From assembly GCA_937958475.1 (NCBI GenBank), contig CALFXR010000196.1, forward strand, positions 1 to 64,000: a stretch of DNA of 64,000 nucleotides. Reading direction: 5' to 3'. Both the position numbers and the translations under genes were made by a program. This DNA is from an uncultured Mesorhizobium sp. (GTDB taxonomy: Bacteria; Pseudomonadota; Alphaproteobacteria; Rhizobiales; Rhizobiaceae). The notes under the pieces were generated by a model that was given only the letters and a program-made list of their open reading frames with translations, was not told the origin of the DNA and ran no database searches. Below, in pieces: positions 1-7,928 of the stretch. Each line of letters begins with the position of its first letter. Within the stretch, counting starts at the first letter, position 1.

Positions 1-739
1 TGCGCTTCGCCGTCTCGGGGTCGAGGAAGCCGCGCACGGTCGCGGCGGTCTCCGCAGCCATCGCCGCCTCGAGGCCGGCGCCGTGGCGGCGGGCGAAGAT
101 GCGCTTCAGGTCGCGGACCGGCCCGACCGGAAGCGCGGCGATGCGTTTCGCCAGTTCCGTCGCGCGCGGCAGGAGGTCGGCATCCGCGACCACCTCGCGC
201 AGCAGGCCCCACTCGAGCGCCTGGCGGGCGTCGAACTTCTCGCCGAACAGGATCATGTCGCGCGCGCGCTGCAGCCCGACCAGGCGCGGCAGGATTTCCG
301 TGACGCCGCCGGTGACGAACAGTCCCCAGGAGACTTCGGGAAAGAAGAAGCGGGTTCCTTCGGCGGCGATGGCAAAGTCGCAGTTGATCACCCATTCGAG
401 ACCGCCGCCGACCGCCCAGCCGCGGATGGCGCCGACCACCGGCGTGTCGCCGAGCGCCATCGCCCGCGTAACATCCTGGATTCGTTCGACGTAGGCCGTG
501 GTGCCGTCGTCGTCGGTCGCCTGCGAGGAGAACTCCTTGAGATCGTCGCCGGAGCAGAAGGCGCGGCCCTCGCCGGTGAGCACGACGGCGCGCACGGCCT
601 CGTCGCGATCGGCGTCCGTGAGGGCCTCGACGAGGTCGTCGAGCAGTTCCGGCACGATGGCGTTGAGGCGCGCCGGGCGGTTCAGCGCGATCTGGCGCAC
701 GCCGTCGCCGAGATGGGTGCTGATGACGGTTCCGGCCAT
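1..739 (-). CDS. Enoyl-CoA hydratase/isomerase family protein (3' end outside window)
   Basis: Crotonase-fold acyl-CoA enzyme, probably hydrating an enoyl-CoA in a catabolic pathway in the cytoplasm. Translation from the ATG at 739 gives MAGTVISTHLGDGVRQIALN. The usual family landmarks follow: an oxyanion-hole region FCSGDDLKEF, the GGGLEWVINCD stretch, and FFFPEVSWGL carrying one of the expected acidic residues. The gene runs off the left edge of the window, so the C-terminus is missing. Its start lies 1 bp after the stop of the upstream acyl-CoA ligase gene, so the two are almost certainly co-transcribed and act on the same CoA thioester. The substrate cannot be read from the sequence. Confidence 0.9.
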   Translation of the reverse strand, partial: MAGTVISTHLGDGVRQIALNRPARLNAIVPELLDDLVEALTDADRDEAVRAVVLTGEGRAFCSGDDLKEFSSQATDDDGTTAYVERIQDVTRAMALGDTPVVGAIRGWAVGGGLEWVINCDFAIAAEGTRFFFPEVSWGLFVTGGVTEILPRLVGLQRARDMILFGEKFDARQALEWGLLREVVADADLLPRATELAKRIAALPVGPVRDLKRIFARRHGAGLEAAMAAETAATVRGFLDPETAKR

Positions 740-740
740 G

Positions 741-2039
741 TCAGTTCCTCCTGATCACCCTGCGGGTCTTGCCTTCGGTGCGCGGCAGCGCCGCGAAGGG
801 CAGCACCGCGACGCGCGCGGAAATGCCGATGTCGCGCTTGATCCGGGCCTCGACTTCCGCCGCAAGGCCTTCTTCCGCAACGATCTTATCCGCGGCCTCG
901 ACCTCGACCGGCAGCACGTCGTAAGGCCCCGGCCCGTCGAGGACGATGCGGTATTCGCCCGACAGCGCGGCGAACTGGCCGAGCACCGCGGCGACCTGGG
1001 TCGGGAAGGCGTTGATGCCGCGCACCACCACCATGTCGTCGCTGCGGCCCACCACGCGGAAGCGCGGCGCGGTGCGCCCGCAGGCGGCCCGGCCGGTGCC
1101 GGTGATGACGACGATGTCACCGGTGCGGAAGCGCACCAGCGGCTGGCACTCGCGGCTCATGTGGCTGAGCACGAGCTCGCCGCGCGTTCCCTCCCGCCAC
1201 GGGAGTACGGCAGCGGTCATTGGATCGATGAGCTCCGGATGGAGGATATCGAGGGCGACGAAATGCAGGTCGCTGTCGACCTCGCTCTGGCCGGCGAAAT
1301 TGCAGAAGACGTCTGTGACGCCGTAGTTGGCGTTGCGCACGGCAAAGCCCCACGTCGCCTCCAGGCGGCGGCGGAATTCCGGATTGTCGAGCCCGGCCTC
1401 GCCGCCGAACAGGCCGAGTCTGAGACCCAGGTCGCGGGGCTTAAGCCCCGGAAAATGCTCGGCGATCGTGCGTTCGAGCACCGCCGGGTAGGACGGCGTG
1501 CAGGAGATCGCGGTGATGCCGAGCTCCTGGATGGTGCGGATCAGCAACCGGGTGTCGCCGACGCCGAAGGGGATGACCGCGGCGCCGGTCGCCTCGAGCG
1601 TCGTATGGTCGGTGTAGCCGCCCATCCAGAGACGGTAATTCAGGCAGTGGACGACGCGGTGGCCGGGCCCCAATCCGCCCGCCGCCTGTGCGCGCCCTCC
1701 AACCACTGCCGTTTCGTGGGCGTCGCGCCAGGAAAGTGCCAGATTCATTGCGGTTCCGGTCGTTCCGGAGGTGCGGTGGATGCGCGCGACGGTGGTTGGG
1801 TCGGCGGCGAGGTAGTCGCCGAACGGTGGATGGTTCCGCTGGCTCTCGCGCAGCATCTCCTTGTCGGTGAGCGGCAGGTCGGCGAGAGCTTCCAGGGTCG
1901 CGGGCGGCGTCACCGCGCCCCAGGCCCTGCGGTGCAGGGGAGAACGGGCGGCGACATAGTCGCGTTGGGCGTCCCAGAGGCGCTGGCGATGCGCGGCGAG
2001 TTCCCCGAGGTCGGCGAAGTCGGCGCGGTCGAGCAGCAT
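741..2039 (-). CDS. Phenylacetate-CoA-ligase-like (PaaK family) AMP-forming acyl-CoA ligase
   Basis: Adenylate-forming enzyme that would activate an aromatic or other carboxylic acid to its CoA thioester. The 432 residues match the usual PaaK length. The ATP-binding loop is visible as HRTSGTTGTAMNLAL (about residues 88-102), followed by NANYGVTDVF, the hinge-type segment FRTGDIVVI and a C-terminal lid domain ending in a TEGKTRR-type segment that may carry the catalytic lysine. It is first in a two-gene minus-strand operon with the enoyl-CoA hydratase and divergent from a TetR gene. An imperfect inverted repeat lies 16 bp upstream of the start codon. The true substrate is unknown; phenylacetate itself is not implied, because no paaABCDE genes are visible. 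Confidence 0.85.
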   Translation of the reverse strand: MLLDRADFADLGELAAHRQRLWDAQRDYVAARSPLHRRAWGAVTPPATLEALADLPLTDKEMLRESQRNHPPFGDYLAADPTTVARIHRTSGTTGTAMNLALSWRDAHETAVVGGRAQAAGGLGPGHRVVHCLNYRLWMGGYTDHTTLEATGAAVIPFGVGDTRLLIRTIQELGITAISCTPSYPAVLERTIAEHFPGLKPRDLGLRLGLFGGEAGLDNPEFRRRLEATWGFAVRNANYGVTDVFCNFAGQSEVDSDLHFVALDILHPELIDPMTAAVLPWREGTRGELVLSHMSRECQPLVRFRTGDIVVITGTGRAACGRTAPRFRVVGRSDDMVVVRGINAFPTQVAAVLGQFAALSGEYRIVLDGPGPYDVLPVEVEAADKIVAEEGLAAEVEARIKRDIGISARVAVLPFAALPRTEGKTRRVIRRN

Positions 2040-2054
2040 CGGCGGTTTCCGGGA

Positions 2055-2082
2055 ATGAAAGTGATATCATTGTCATTTTCAT
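2055..2082. promoter_or_regulatory. Candidate TetR operator (28-bp imperfect inverted repeat)
   Basis: ATGAAA-n-TGA-n-A on the left is mirrored by T-n-TCA-n-TTTCAT on the right, with 10 of 14 arm positions complementary. It lies directly upstream of the ligase start at 2039 and in the space shared with the divergent TetR gene. Size and position fit a TetR-dimer operator; binding is inferred. Confidence 0.45.
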
Positions 2083-2401
2083 TTTCCGCCGGGCATGTCA
2101 ATATCCATGGGGGCCCAAGACGAATGCCTGCCCCTTCCACCATGCTTCGCATGGCCCTTGTCCTCCGTTTCGCGGGGGGAGGATCCGAGGTTGCCGCGGT
2201 CGCGGCGCTGGATCTCCCCCTTCTACGGGGAAGGGGATCGTCGATGTCGGTGAAGGGATATTGCCGGCTCCGGGACGGGGTTCTGTTGCGCTCACGGACA
2301 AGGTACCGCCGTGGACCGGCCGCGAGCAGGCGCGACGAGAAGTCATGGCGGTCGAGGGGCGCGCGGTCGGCATGAGGGATAGCCCGCAGGGGAAGCAGCC
2401 A
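2083..2401. other. Intergenic region with short palindromes
   Basis: No gene was found here. The stretch holds a run of small palindromes: CCATGC-TTC-GCATGG at 2140-2154, a TCCTCC/GGAGGA pair around 2161-2182, and CCCC/GGGG arms around 2216-2235. This resembles the intergenic palindromic repeats common in Rhizobiales genomes. The promoter of the TetR gene must also lie here. Confidence 0.4.
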
Positions 2402-3115
2402 ATGGTGACGACAGGAACGGTCGAAGCGGTTTCGGAAGAGGACGGCGCGGGGTATGCCGGCGTGCTGCTCGCGGCCGCGCGCGAACAGGGGCTGCGCAAG
2501 ACCGAGCGCACGCGGCTCGGACTGCTCGCGGCGATCGCGGCGGCGCTCAACGCGGGGACGCCGCGCGGCGCGCTCAAGGTCGCCGACGTCACCCGGGCCG
2601 CCGGGGTCGCCCACGGCACGTTCTACCGCTATTTCGACGACATGCCGGGCGCCACGGAGGCCCTCGTCGAGGCCTTTGCCGGGCATGTCCGGGAAAGGCT
2701 CTCGGGCGCCCGCCAGGGCGAGACCGGCTCGCGCGAGCGGGTCAGCGGCACGACCCTCGCCTATGCGCGGCTGTTTCGCGACAACGCGCCGCTGATGCGC
2801 TGCCTGATCGGGCTGGACGGCGAGGAATCGGCCTTCGCCCGCTCATACCGGGAGCTGAACCGGGCCTGGTACGGGCGCATGGCCGCCGCGATCGCCCGCC
2901 GGCGCGCGCGCGGCGAAGACGGAGCCCAGGCGGATCCGCAGAGCCTGCTGCCGACCGCCTATGCGCTCGGCGGCATGATCGACGAGTTCCTGACCCAGGT
3001 CTATCTGCGCCGCGATCCGGCGCTGGCCCATCTCGCCGCTGACGAGGCGGCGATCGCCGACCTGCTCACCGGCCTGTGGTGGCGGGGCGCCTACGGGGTG
3101 GTCGTGGAGCGGTAG
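2402..3115 (+). CDS. TetR/AcrR family transcriptional regulator
   Basis: DNA-binding regulator of 237 residues. The N-terminal helix-turn-helix is evident in LKVADVTRAAGVAHGTFYRY, the standard TetR recognition-helix pattern; the remainder is a helical ligand-binding and dimerisation domain. I chose the ATG at 2402 because GGGGAAG lies at ribosome-binding distance; in-frame starts at 2261 and 2372 exist but lack good sites. The gene is divergent from the ligase/hydratase operon, so it most likely represses that operon and perhaps itself in response to the acid or its CoA ester. The ligand is unknown. Confidence 0.85.
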   Translation: MVTTGTVEAVSEEDGAGYAGVLLAAAREQGLRKTERTRLGLLAAIAAALNAGTPRGALKVADVTRAAGVAHGTFYRYFDDMPGATEALVEAFAGHVRERLSGARQGETGSRERVSGTTLAYARLFRDNAPLMRCLIGLDGEESAFARSYRELNRAWYGRMAAAIARRRARGEDGAQADPQSLLPTAYALGGMIDEFLTQVYLRRDPALAHLAADEAAIADLLTGLWWRGAYGVVVER

Positions 3116-3208
3116 GCGGTGTCGGTCTGGAGAGGGGCCCCTCGGCCCGTTCCACTCCCGCCCGCGCCCTCGGCGCGACTTTCACCCGAGGGGAGGCAGG
3201 GGTTCTGC

Positions 3209-4219
3209 CTACGTCACGTCGAGGACGATCTTGCCGATGTGCTCGCCTTCCTCCATGCGCTCGTGCGCCCGCCAGGCCTCCTTCAGCGGGAAGATCATGT
3301 CCATGACGGGGGCTATCCTGCGGTCTGCGAGGAGAGGCCAGACGTTGGCTTCCAGCGCCGCGGCGATGGCGCCCTTGAACTCGACCGTGCGCGGCCTGAG
3401 CGTCGAGCCGGTATGGGTCAGGCGCTTGACCATCAGCCGGGCGAAGTCGGTGCTGGCGACGGCGCCGCGCTGCGTGGCGATCTGGACGATGCGGCCGTCG
3501 ATCGCCGCAGCCTCGTAGTTGCGCGCGACGTAGTCGCCGCCAACCATGTCGAGGATGAGATCCGCGCCGCGCCCGCCGGTCGCTTCCTTGACCACGGCGA
3601 CGAAGTCCTCCGTGCGGTAGTTGATCGCCCGGTCGGCGCCGAGCTTCAGGCAGGCGGCGCACTTGTCGTCGGAACCGGCCGTGGTCATGACGTAGGCACC
3701 GAAGGCAGTCGCCAGCTGGATCGCCGTGGTGCCGATGCCGGACGAGCCGCCATGGACGAGGAAGGTCTCGCCCTTCTTCAGGCCGCCGCGCTCGAAGACG
3801 TTGTGCCAGACCGTGAAGAAGGTTTCCGGCAGGGCGGCGGCCTCGGTCATGGTGAAGCCGAAGGGAACCGGCAGCGCGTTGCTCTCGTGGATCTTTGCAT
3901 ATTGCGCATAACCGCCGCCGGCCACGAGCGCGCAGACGGCGTCGCCGATCCGCCAGCGGGTCGCGCCGGGGCCGATGGCCGCGACCTCGCCGGATACTTC
4001 CAGGCCCGGCAGGTCGGACGCGCCGGGCGGCGGCGGATAGGCGCCCTTGCGCTGCAGGATGTCGGGACGGTTGACGCCGGCGGCGCGCACCCTGATCAGG
4101 ATCTCGCCTTCACCCGGCACCGGCACGTCGCGCTTCTCCGGCTTCAGTACCAGCGGCCCGCCGGGCGCGGTGATGGCGATCGCGGTCATGGTGGAGGGGA
4201 TTTTCTTCTGGGGGGTCAT
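3209..4219 (-). CDS. NAD(P)H-quinone oxidoreductase, zinc-free medium-chain dehydrogenase (PIG3/QOR type)
   Basis: Medium-chain dehydrogenase/reductase of 336 residues that would reduce quinones or similar electrophiles with NADPH. The N-terminal GroES-like domain contains RAAGVNRPDILQRKGAYPPP, the characteristic quinone-oxidoreductase signature. The Rossmann fold shows HGGSSGIGTTAIQLA near residue 147. No zinc-ligand cysteine pattern is present, as expected for this subfamily. The start at 4219 is preceded by GAAGGAAC; the in-frame ATG at 4189 (MTAIAITAPGG) is a plausible alternative. It faces the DUF1192 gene across a short divergent promoter region. Confidence 0.88.
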   Translation of the reverse strand: MTPQKKIPSTMTAIAITAPGGPLVLKPEKRDVPVPGEGEILIRVRAAGVNRPDILQRKGAYPPPPGASDLPGLEVSGEVAAIGPGATRWRIGDAVCALVAGGGYAQYAKIHESNALPVPFGFTMTEAAALPETFFTVWHNVFERGGLKKGETFLVHGGSSGIGTTAIQLATAFGAYVMTTAGSDDKCAACLKLGADRAINYRTEDFVAVVKEATGGRGADLILDMVGGDYVARNYEAAAIDGRIVQIATQRGAVASTDFARLMVKRLTHTGSTLRPRTVEFKGAIAAALEANVWPLLADRRIAPVMDMIFPLKEAWRAHERMEEGEHIGKIVLDVT

Positions 4220-4312
4220 GTCGTTCCTTCAGGGGTCGCCTTCGCGGCGTTTTGTTCTCGTCGGGCGGATTATGTATTGTCCGCCGATCACGATGCAAAC
4301 GGGAGGCGATCC

Positions 4313-4507
4313 ATGGCCTTTATCGACGACGAGCCGAAGAAGAAAGCGCGCAGGCACGAGATCGGCCAGGACCTGTCGGCGCTTTCGGTCGGCGAGCTCG
4401 GCGAACGCATCGTCGAGCTGAAGGAGGAGGTCTCCCGGCTCGAGGCCGAGATGAAGGCGAAGGGCGCGGTGAAGTCGGCGGCCGACGCGTTGTTCCGGAC
4501 GCGCTAG
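4313..4507 (+). CDS. DUF1192 family small protein
   Basis: Short cytoplasmic protein of 64 residues, MAFIDDEPKKKARRHEIGQD then LSALSVGELGERIVELKEEV. It matches the alphaproteobacterial DUF1192 family, whose function is not known. The C-terminal half is strongly helical with a heptad-like pattern (ERIVELKEEVSRLEAEMKAK) and may form a coiled coil. A good ribosome-binding site, GGGAGG, precedes the ATG. The gene is divergent from the quinone oxidoreductase. Confidence 0.85.
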   Translation: MAFIDDEPKKKARRHEIGQDLSALSVGELGERIVELKEEVSRLEAEMKAKGAVKSAADALFRTR

Positions 4508-4591
4508 GACGCGTCGCGGGACCGCAAGCCGGCCGCGAGAACGCCGCTATCGTCACGCCTTGTCGGTTCAACGATTCGACCGGAGCATTCC

Positions 4592-5839
4592 ATGTTCGCA
4601 GCCTATCGACCGATCTTCTCGCTCCTGCGCGGCACCGCGTTCCTGCTCGCGGCGTCGGGGTTGCACGGGCTGCTGCTGCCGCTGCGCGGACAGGCGGAAG
4701 GCTTCTCGACGGCCGCGCTCGGCCTGATGGGTACGGCCTGGGCGGCGGGTTTCGTCGCCGGCTGCTACCTGGCGCCGCATCTGGTGCGCCGCGCCGGCCA
4801 CGTCCGCGCCTTCGGCACGTTCGCGGCATGCGCCGCGATCATCGCGCTGGGGACGGGCCTGGTGATCGAGGAGATCGTCTGGATTGCGCTGCGCGCCTGC
4901 ACCGGTTTCGTCATGGCCGGCGCCTTCATGGTCATCGAGAGCTGGCTTAACGAGAAGGCGACCAACGAGAACCGCGGCACGGTGTTCGGCCTCTACATGA
5001 TGGTGACGTACGCCTCGATCATGGCGGGGCAGATGACGGTGGCGCTGGGCGACGTCACGCAGGCGTCGCTGTTCATGGTGGTGGGCATCCTGTTCTGCCT
5101 GTCGCTGATCCCGACCGCGGTGTCGACGCAGGCGACGCCGCAGCCGCTGCAGAACGTCTCGCTCGACCTGCGCCGGCTCTATGGCAACTCGCCGGTGGCC
5201 TTCGCCGGCTGCTTCCTGATCGGCGTCGCCAACGGCGCCTGGGGCACGCTCGGCGCCGTCTACGGCGCGCGCATCGGCATCTCGACGGCCGAGATCGCGC
5301 TGATGATGAGCCTGGTCGTCGTCGCCGGCGCGGCCCTGCAGATGCCGGTCGGGCGCATTTCGGACAGGACCGACCGGCGCTACGTGCTCGCCGCCTGCTC
5401 CGTCGGCGCGGCGCTGCTCGGCCTCGTCGTCTTTTTCGCGACGCCGCGCTCCGGCGCATTCGTCATCGCGCTGACGGCGGCCTACGGCGCGCTCGCCTAC
5501 ACGCTCTATTCGCTCGCCGTTGCGCACGCCAACGACCACGCCAGCACCGGCGAGTTCGCCAAGGTGTCGGGCGGGCTGCTGCTGCTCTACGGCTACGGCA
5601 CCATGCTCGGTCCGGTGCTGGGCGCCGTGCTGATGGACGCCCTGCGCCCGGAAAGCCTGTTCCTCGCCACGGCGCTGGCCCATGCCGGGCTGGCCGGATA
5701 CACGCTGCTGCGCATCCGCCGGCGGGCGCCGGTGCCGGTTGCGGAACGCGAAGCCTTCAAGACGCTTCCGGCCGAGCGCGCGGGCACGCCGCAGGGCGCG
5801 CAGCTCGATCCGCGCACCAAGCCGCAGGACGCGGCTTGA
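4592..5839 (+). CDS. Major facilitator superfamily transporter
   Basis: Inner-membrane transporter of 415 residues with about twelve hydrophobic segments in two bundles. Typical MFS cytoplasmic loop motifs are visible: LVRRAGHVRAFG after the second helix and GRISDRTDRRYVLAAC in the second half. SWLNEKATNENRGTVFGLYM between the bundles is characteristic of the YcaD-type subgroup. The substrate cannot be predicted. CGGAGC precedes the ATG. The gene ends 31 bp before an ArsR-type regulator in the same direction, which may be co-transcribed. Confidence 0.88.
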   Translation: MFAAYRPIFSLLRGTAFLLAASGLHGLLLPLRGQAEGFSTAALGLMGTAWAAGFVAGCYLAPHLVRRAGHVRAFGTFAACAAIIALGTGLVIEEIVWIALRACTGFVMAGAFMVIESWLNEKATNENRGTVFGLYMMVTYASIMAGQMTVALGDVTQASLFMVVGILFCLSLIPTAVSTQATPQPLQNVSLDLRRLYGNSPVAFAGCFLIGVANGAWGTLGAVYGARIGISTAEIALMMSLVVVAGAALQMPVGRISDRTDRRYVLAACSVGAALLGLVVFFATPRSGAFVIALTAAYGALAYTLYSLAVAHANDHASTGEFAKVSGGLLLLYGYGTMLGPVLGAVLMDALRPESLFLATALAHAGLAGYTLLRIRRRAPVPVAEREAFKTLPAERAGTPQGAQLDPRTKPQDAA

Positions 5840-5870
5840 GTTCGCCGCGGCGTTGGACGACAAAGGAAGG

Positions 5871-6137
5871 ATGAGGCTCGACGACGCCTTCCTGGCCATC
5901 GCGGACGAAAACCGGCGCCACCTGCTCGAGGAGCTGAGGCGCGGGCCGAAGACCGTCGGCGAACTGGCTAGCGGACTGCCCATCTCCCGGCCGGCCGTGT
6001 CGCAGCACCTGAAGGTGCTGCTCGACGCCGGGCTGGTGAGCGCGACCGCGGCGGGGACGCGGCGGTTCTATGCCGTCGACCCGCAGGGGTTTCTCAGGCT
6101 CAACGTCTGGCTCGACCAGTTCTGGGACGGCGACTGA
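5871..6137 (+). CDS. ArsR-type winged-helix transcriptional regulator
   Basis: Small DNA-binding protein of 88 residues. The winged helix shows RRHLLEELRRGPKTVGELAS, then ISRPAVSQHLKVLLDAGLVS and a wing TAAGTRRFYAVD ending in a tryptophan-rich helix. This is the compact ArsR subclass that lacks an obvious cysteine metal site. The ATG at 5871 is preceded by AAAGGAAGG. It lies just downstream of the MFS gene, so it could regulate that transporter, but nothing in the sequence proves this. Confidence 0.85.
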   Translation: MRLDDAFLAIADENRRHLLEELRRGPKTVGELASGLPISRPAVSQHLKVLLDAGLVSATAAGTRRFYAVDPQGFLRLNVWLDQFWDGD

Positions 6138-6203
6138 GCGGAACTTGGCCGGGCATCGAATTCCCGCAAATGGCCGATCTCGCCTTTCGCGCCGACGCTC
6201 CGG

Positions 6204-6806
6204 TCAGATCGATTCGCCGGCGAGTTCCTCCGACAGGGTGGCGATCTCTCCCTGGGCGCTGCGCATCATCGGATAGATGTCGAGGACGCGCTGCCAGGCC
6301 TGCAACGCCAGTTCCCTGCGGCCGGTGTCCTTCATGATCTGCGCCATGCCGGACAGCGCGCCGAAGTGGCGCGGCTCGAGTTCCAGCGTGCGCTCGATGT
6401 CGGCCATCGACTTGCCGAAGTTGCGCATGAGGAAATGCACGGTGGCGCGGCGGTTCCAGCCTTCGGCGAAGCCGGGCTGCAGGGTAACCACCTGGTCGAG
6501 GAAGTCGAGGGCTACGTCGTATTTCTGCCCGGCGACGGCGTCGTTCGACCATTTCATCATCAGGTCGATCGATGCGCTGCCCGACTTGTGCCATTCGTTC
6601 CAGATGCGCCTGGAGATGCGTTCGGCGGCCTGGGGATTGCGCTCGCGCTTCAGCTCGGCGAACAGCTTGTCGAGGGTGCTCGTTTCCAGAGCCTCTCGAG
6701 AGACCGCCGCGGCGGGCTCGCCCGCGGGAGCCGAAGGCTCGGCAGCCATGGCGGGGCCGGAGGCGGTCATGACGGCGAGGGCGGAAAGCAGAAAAACGTT
6801 CCTCAT
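6204..6806 (-). CDS. Secreted tetratricopeptide-repeat protein
   Basis: Periplasmic protein of 200 residues. It begins with a signal peptide, MRNVFLLSALAVMTASGPAM with an AMA-A cleavage site. Residues about 75-185 contain TPR-like helical pairs, for example ALDFLDQVVTLQPGFAEGWN and RRATVHFLMRNFGKSMADIE followed by a LELEPRHFGAL segment. Such repeats usually mediate protein-protein contacts. The partner is unknown. It stands alone between the ArsR regulator and rpmJ. Confidence 0.8.
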   Translation of the reverse strand: MRNVFLLSALAVMTASGPAMAAEPSAPAGEPAAAVSREALETSTLDKLFAELKRERNPQAAERISRRIWNEWHKSGSASIDLMMKWSNDAVAGQKYDVALDFLDQVVTLQPGFAEGWNRRATVHFLMRNFGKSMADIERTLELEPRHFGALSGMAQIMKDTGRRELALQAWQRVLDIYPMMRSAQGEIATLSEELAGESI

Positions 6807-6883
6807 GCGCGGAACCTAGTGCCGCGCACGGGAACGTCCAAGTGAAAATCGCGTGATTCCGCGCCGGCGGCGCGAAAGAAGGC

Positions 6884-7009
6884 TCAGCCCTGGCGAGCCT
6901 TGTAGCGCGGCGCGCTCTTGTTGATGATGTAGACGCGGCCCTTGCGACGAACCAGGCGGTTTTCGCGGTGGCGGCCCTTCAGGGCCTTGAGCGAGTTCTT
7001 GATCTTCAT
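6884..7009 (-). CDS. rpmJ: 50S ribosomal protein L36
   Basis: Forty-one-residue large-subunit protein, MKIKNSLKALKGRHRENRLV followed by RRKGRVYIINK. It is the type lacking the zinc-binding cysteines (no CxxC pair), as is usual in alphaproteobacteria. The start codon at 7009 and the stop give exactly the family length. It is transcribed alone on the minus strand. Confidence 0.97.
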   Translation of the reverse strand: MKIKNSLKALKGRHRENRLVRRKGRVYIINKSAPRYKARQG

Positions 7010-7235
7010 TGTTCTAGCCCGTGGGTATGGGCCCATGCTCGGGCCGAACTGACAGGGCGCGCCCGAAGACGCGCCCGAATTGGTGGCAGGCTCATAACCG
7101 AGGACGATCGGGCCTGTCAACCTGAGTCGGGCCGGAGTCGGACAGGTCGCCTCGCCGGTTGCAGGCGGCGGTGCAAATCCCCTTGCGGGGGGAGGAGATT
7201 CCCAGCACTCTCGTCCGGCATGCGAGAGGGCGGGG

Positions 7236-7928
7236 ATGCGCGGCGACGTAATCCAGTATGACGAGGACCTCGGCCTGGGGTTCATCCAGGCCGGCGACGG
7301 CCGCCGCTACGCCTTCGAGAAGGGCGATCTGCGCCGGCTGGCGCCGCTCGGCAAGGGGACGACCGTCGAGTTCCATGCCGCCGGTGACAGGGCGCGCGAA
7401 ATCTTCGTCATTCGCACCGCGCAGCGACCGGCGGCGGCGCCGCCCAGCCAGTTCGGCCGCTTCGCCGTGGCCGAGCGGGTGCCGTCGACGGGCCTGTGGA
7501 GCTACTTCGTCCGCGGCCTGACCACGAACTACGCGACGTTCCGCGGCCGCGCGCGGCGCAAGGAATACTGGGGCTTCTACCTGTTCTGGCTGATCGCCGT
7601 GGCACTGCTGGCGGTCGCCGGCGTTTTGATCGACACGCTTCTCGGCAACATGGACATGGACCCGCCGCGCATGATCGCCACCATGGTGCTGCCCGGACTG
7701 TTCGTGCTGGCGACGATCGTGCCGGGCGTGGCGATCACCGTGCGGCGCATCCACGACATCGGGCTGACGGGATGGCTCTACCTGCTGATCCTGGTGCCGT
7801 CTGTGGGCGGGCTGATCATCTTCGTCTTCTCGCTGATCCCCAGCCAGAAATACGACAACAAGTGGGGACCGGTGCCGGACGGCATCCCGGTCCCGGAGCC
7901 CGTCGCGGTCAGCCCGCCAGCGACCTGA
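7236..7928 (+). CDS. Cold-shock-like OB domain fused to DUF805 membrane domain
   Basis: Inner-membrane protein of 230 residues with two parts. Residues 1-60 resemble a cold-shock/OB fold, MRGDVIQYDEDLGLGFIQAG then DGRRYAFEKGDLRRLAPLGK, a domain that normally binds single-stranded nucleic acid. Residues about 88-215 are a DUF805 membrane domain with the typical entry motif FRGRARRKEYWGFYLFWLI and RRIHDIGLTGWLYLL, with three to four transmembrane helices. The function is unknown. Its 3' end overlaps the convergent leuB gene by 20 bp. Confidence 0.85.
   Translation: MRGDVIQYDEDLGLGFIQAGDGRRYAFEKGDLRRLAPLGKGTTVEFHAAGDRAREIFVIRTAQRPAAAPPSQFGRFAVAERVPSTGLWSYFVRGLTTNYATFRGRARRKEYWGFYLFWLIAVALLAVAGVLIDTLLGNMDMDPPRMIATMVLPGLFVLATIVPGVAITVRRIHDIGLTGWLYLLILVPSVGGLIIFVFSLIPSQKYDNKWGPVPDGIPVPEPVAVSPPAT

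Noticed and set aside
1441..2082. Reading frame starting inside the candidate TetR operator
   Set aside because: It overlaps the ligase gene in another frame and its product is Arg/Pro-rich without a recognisable fold.
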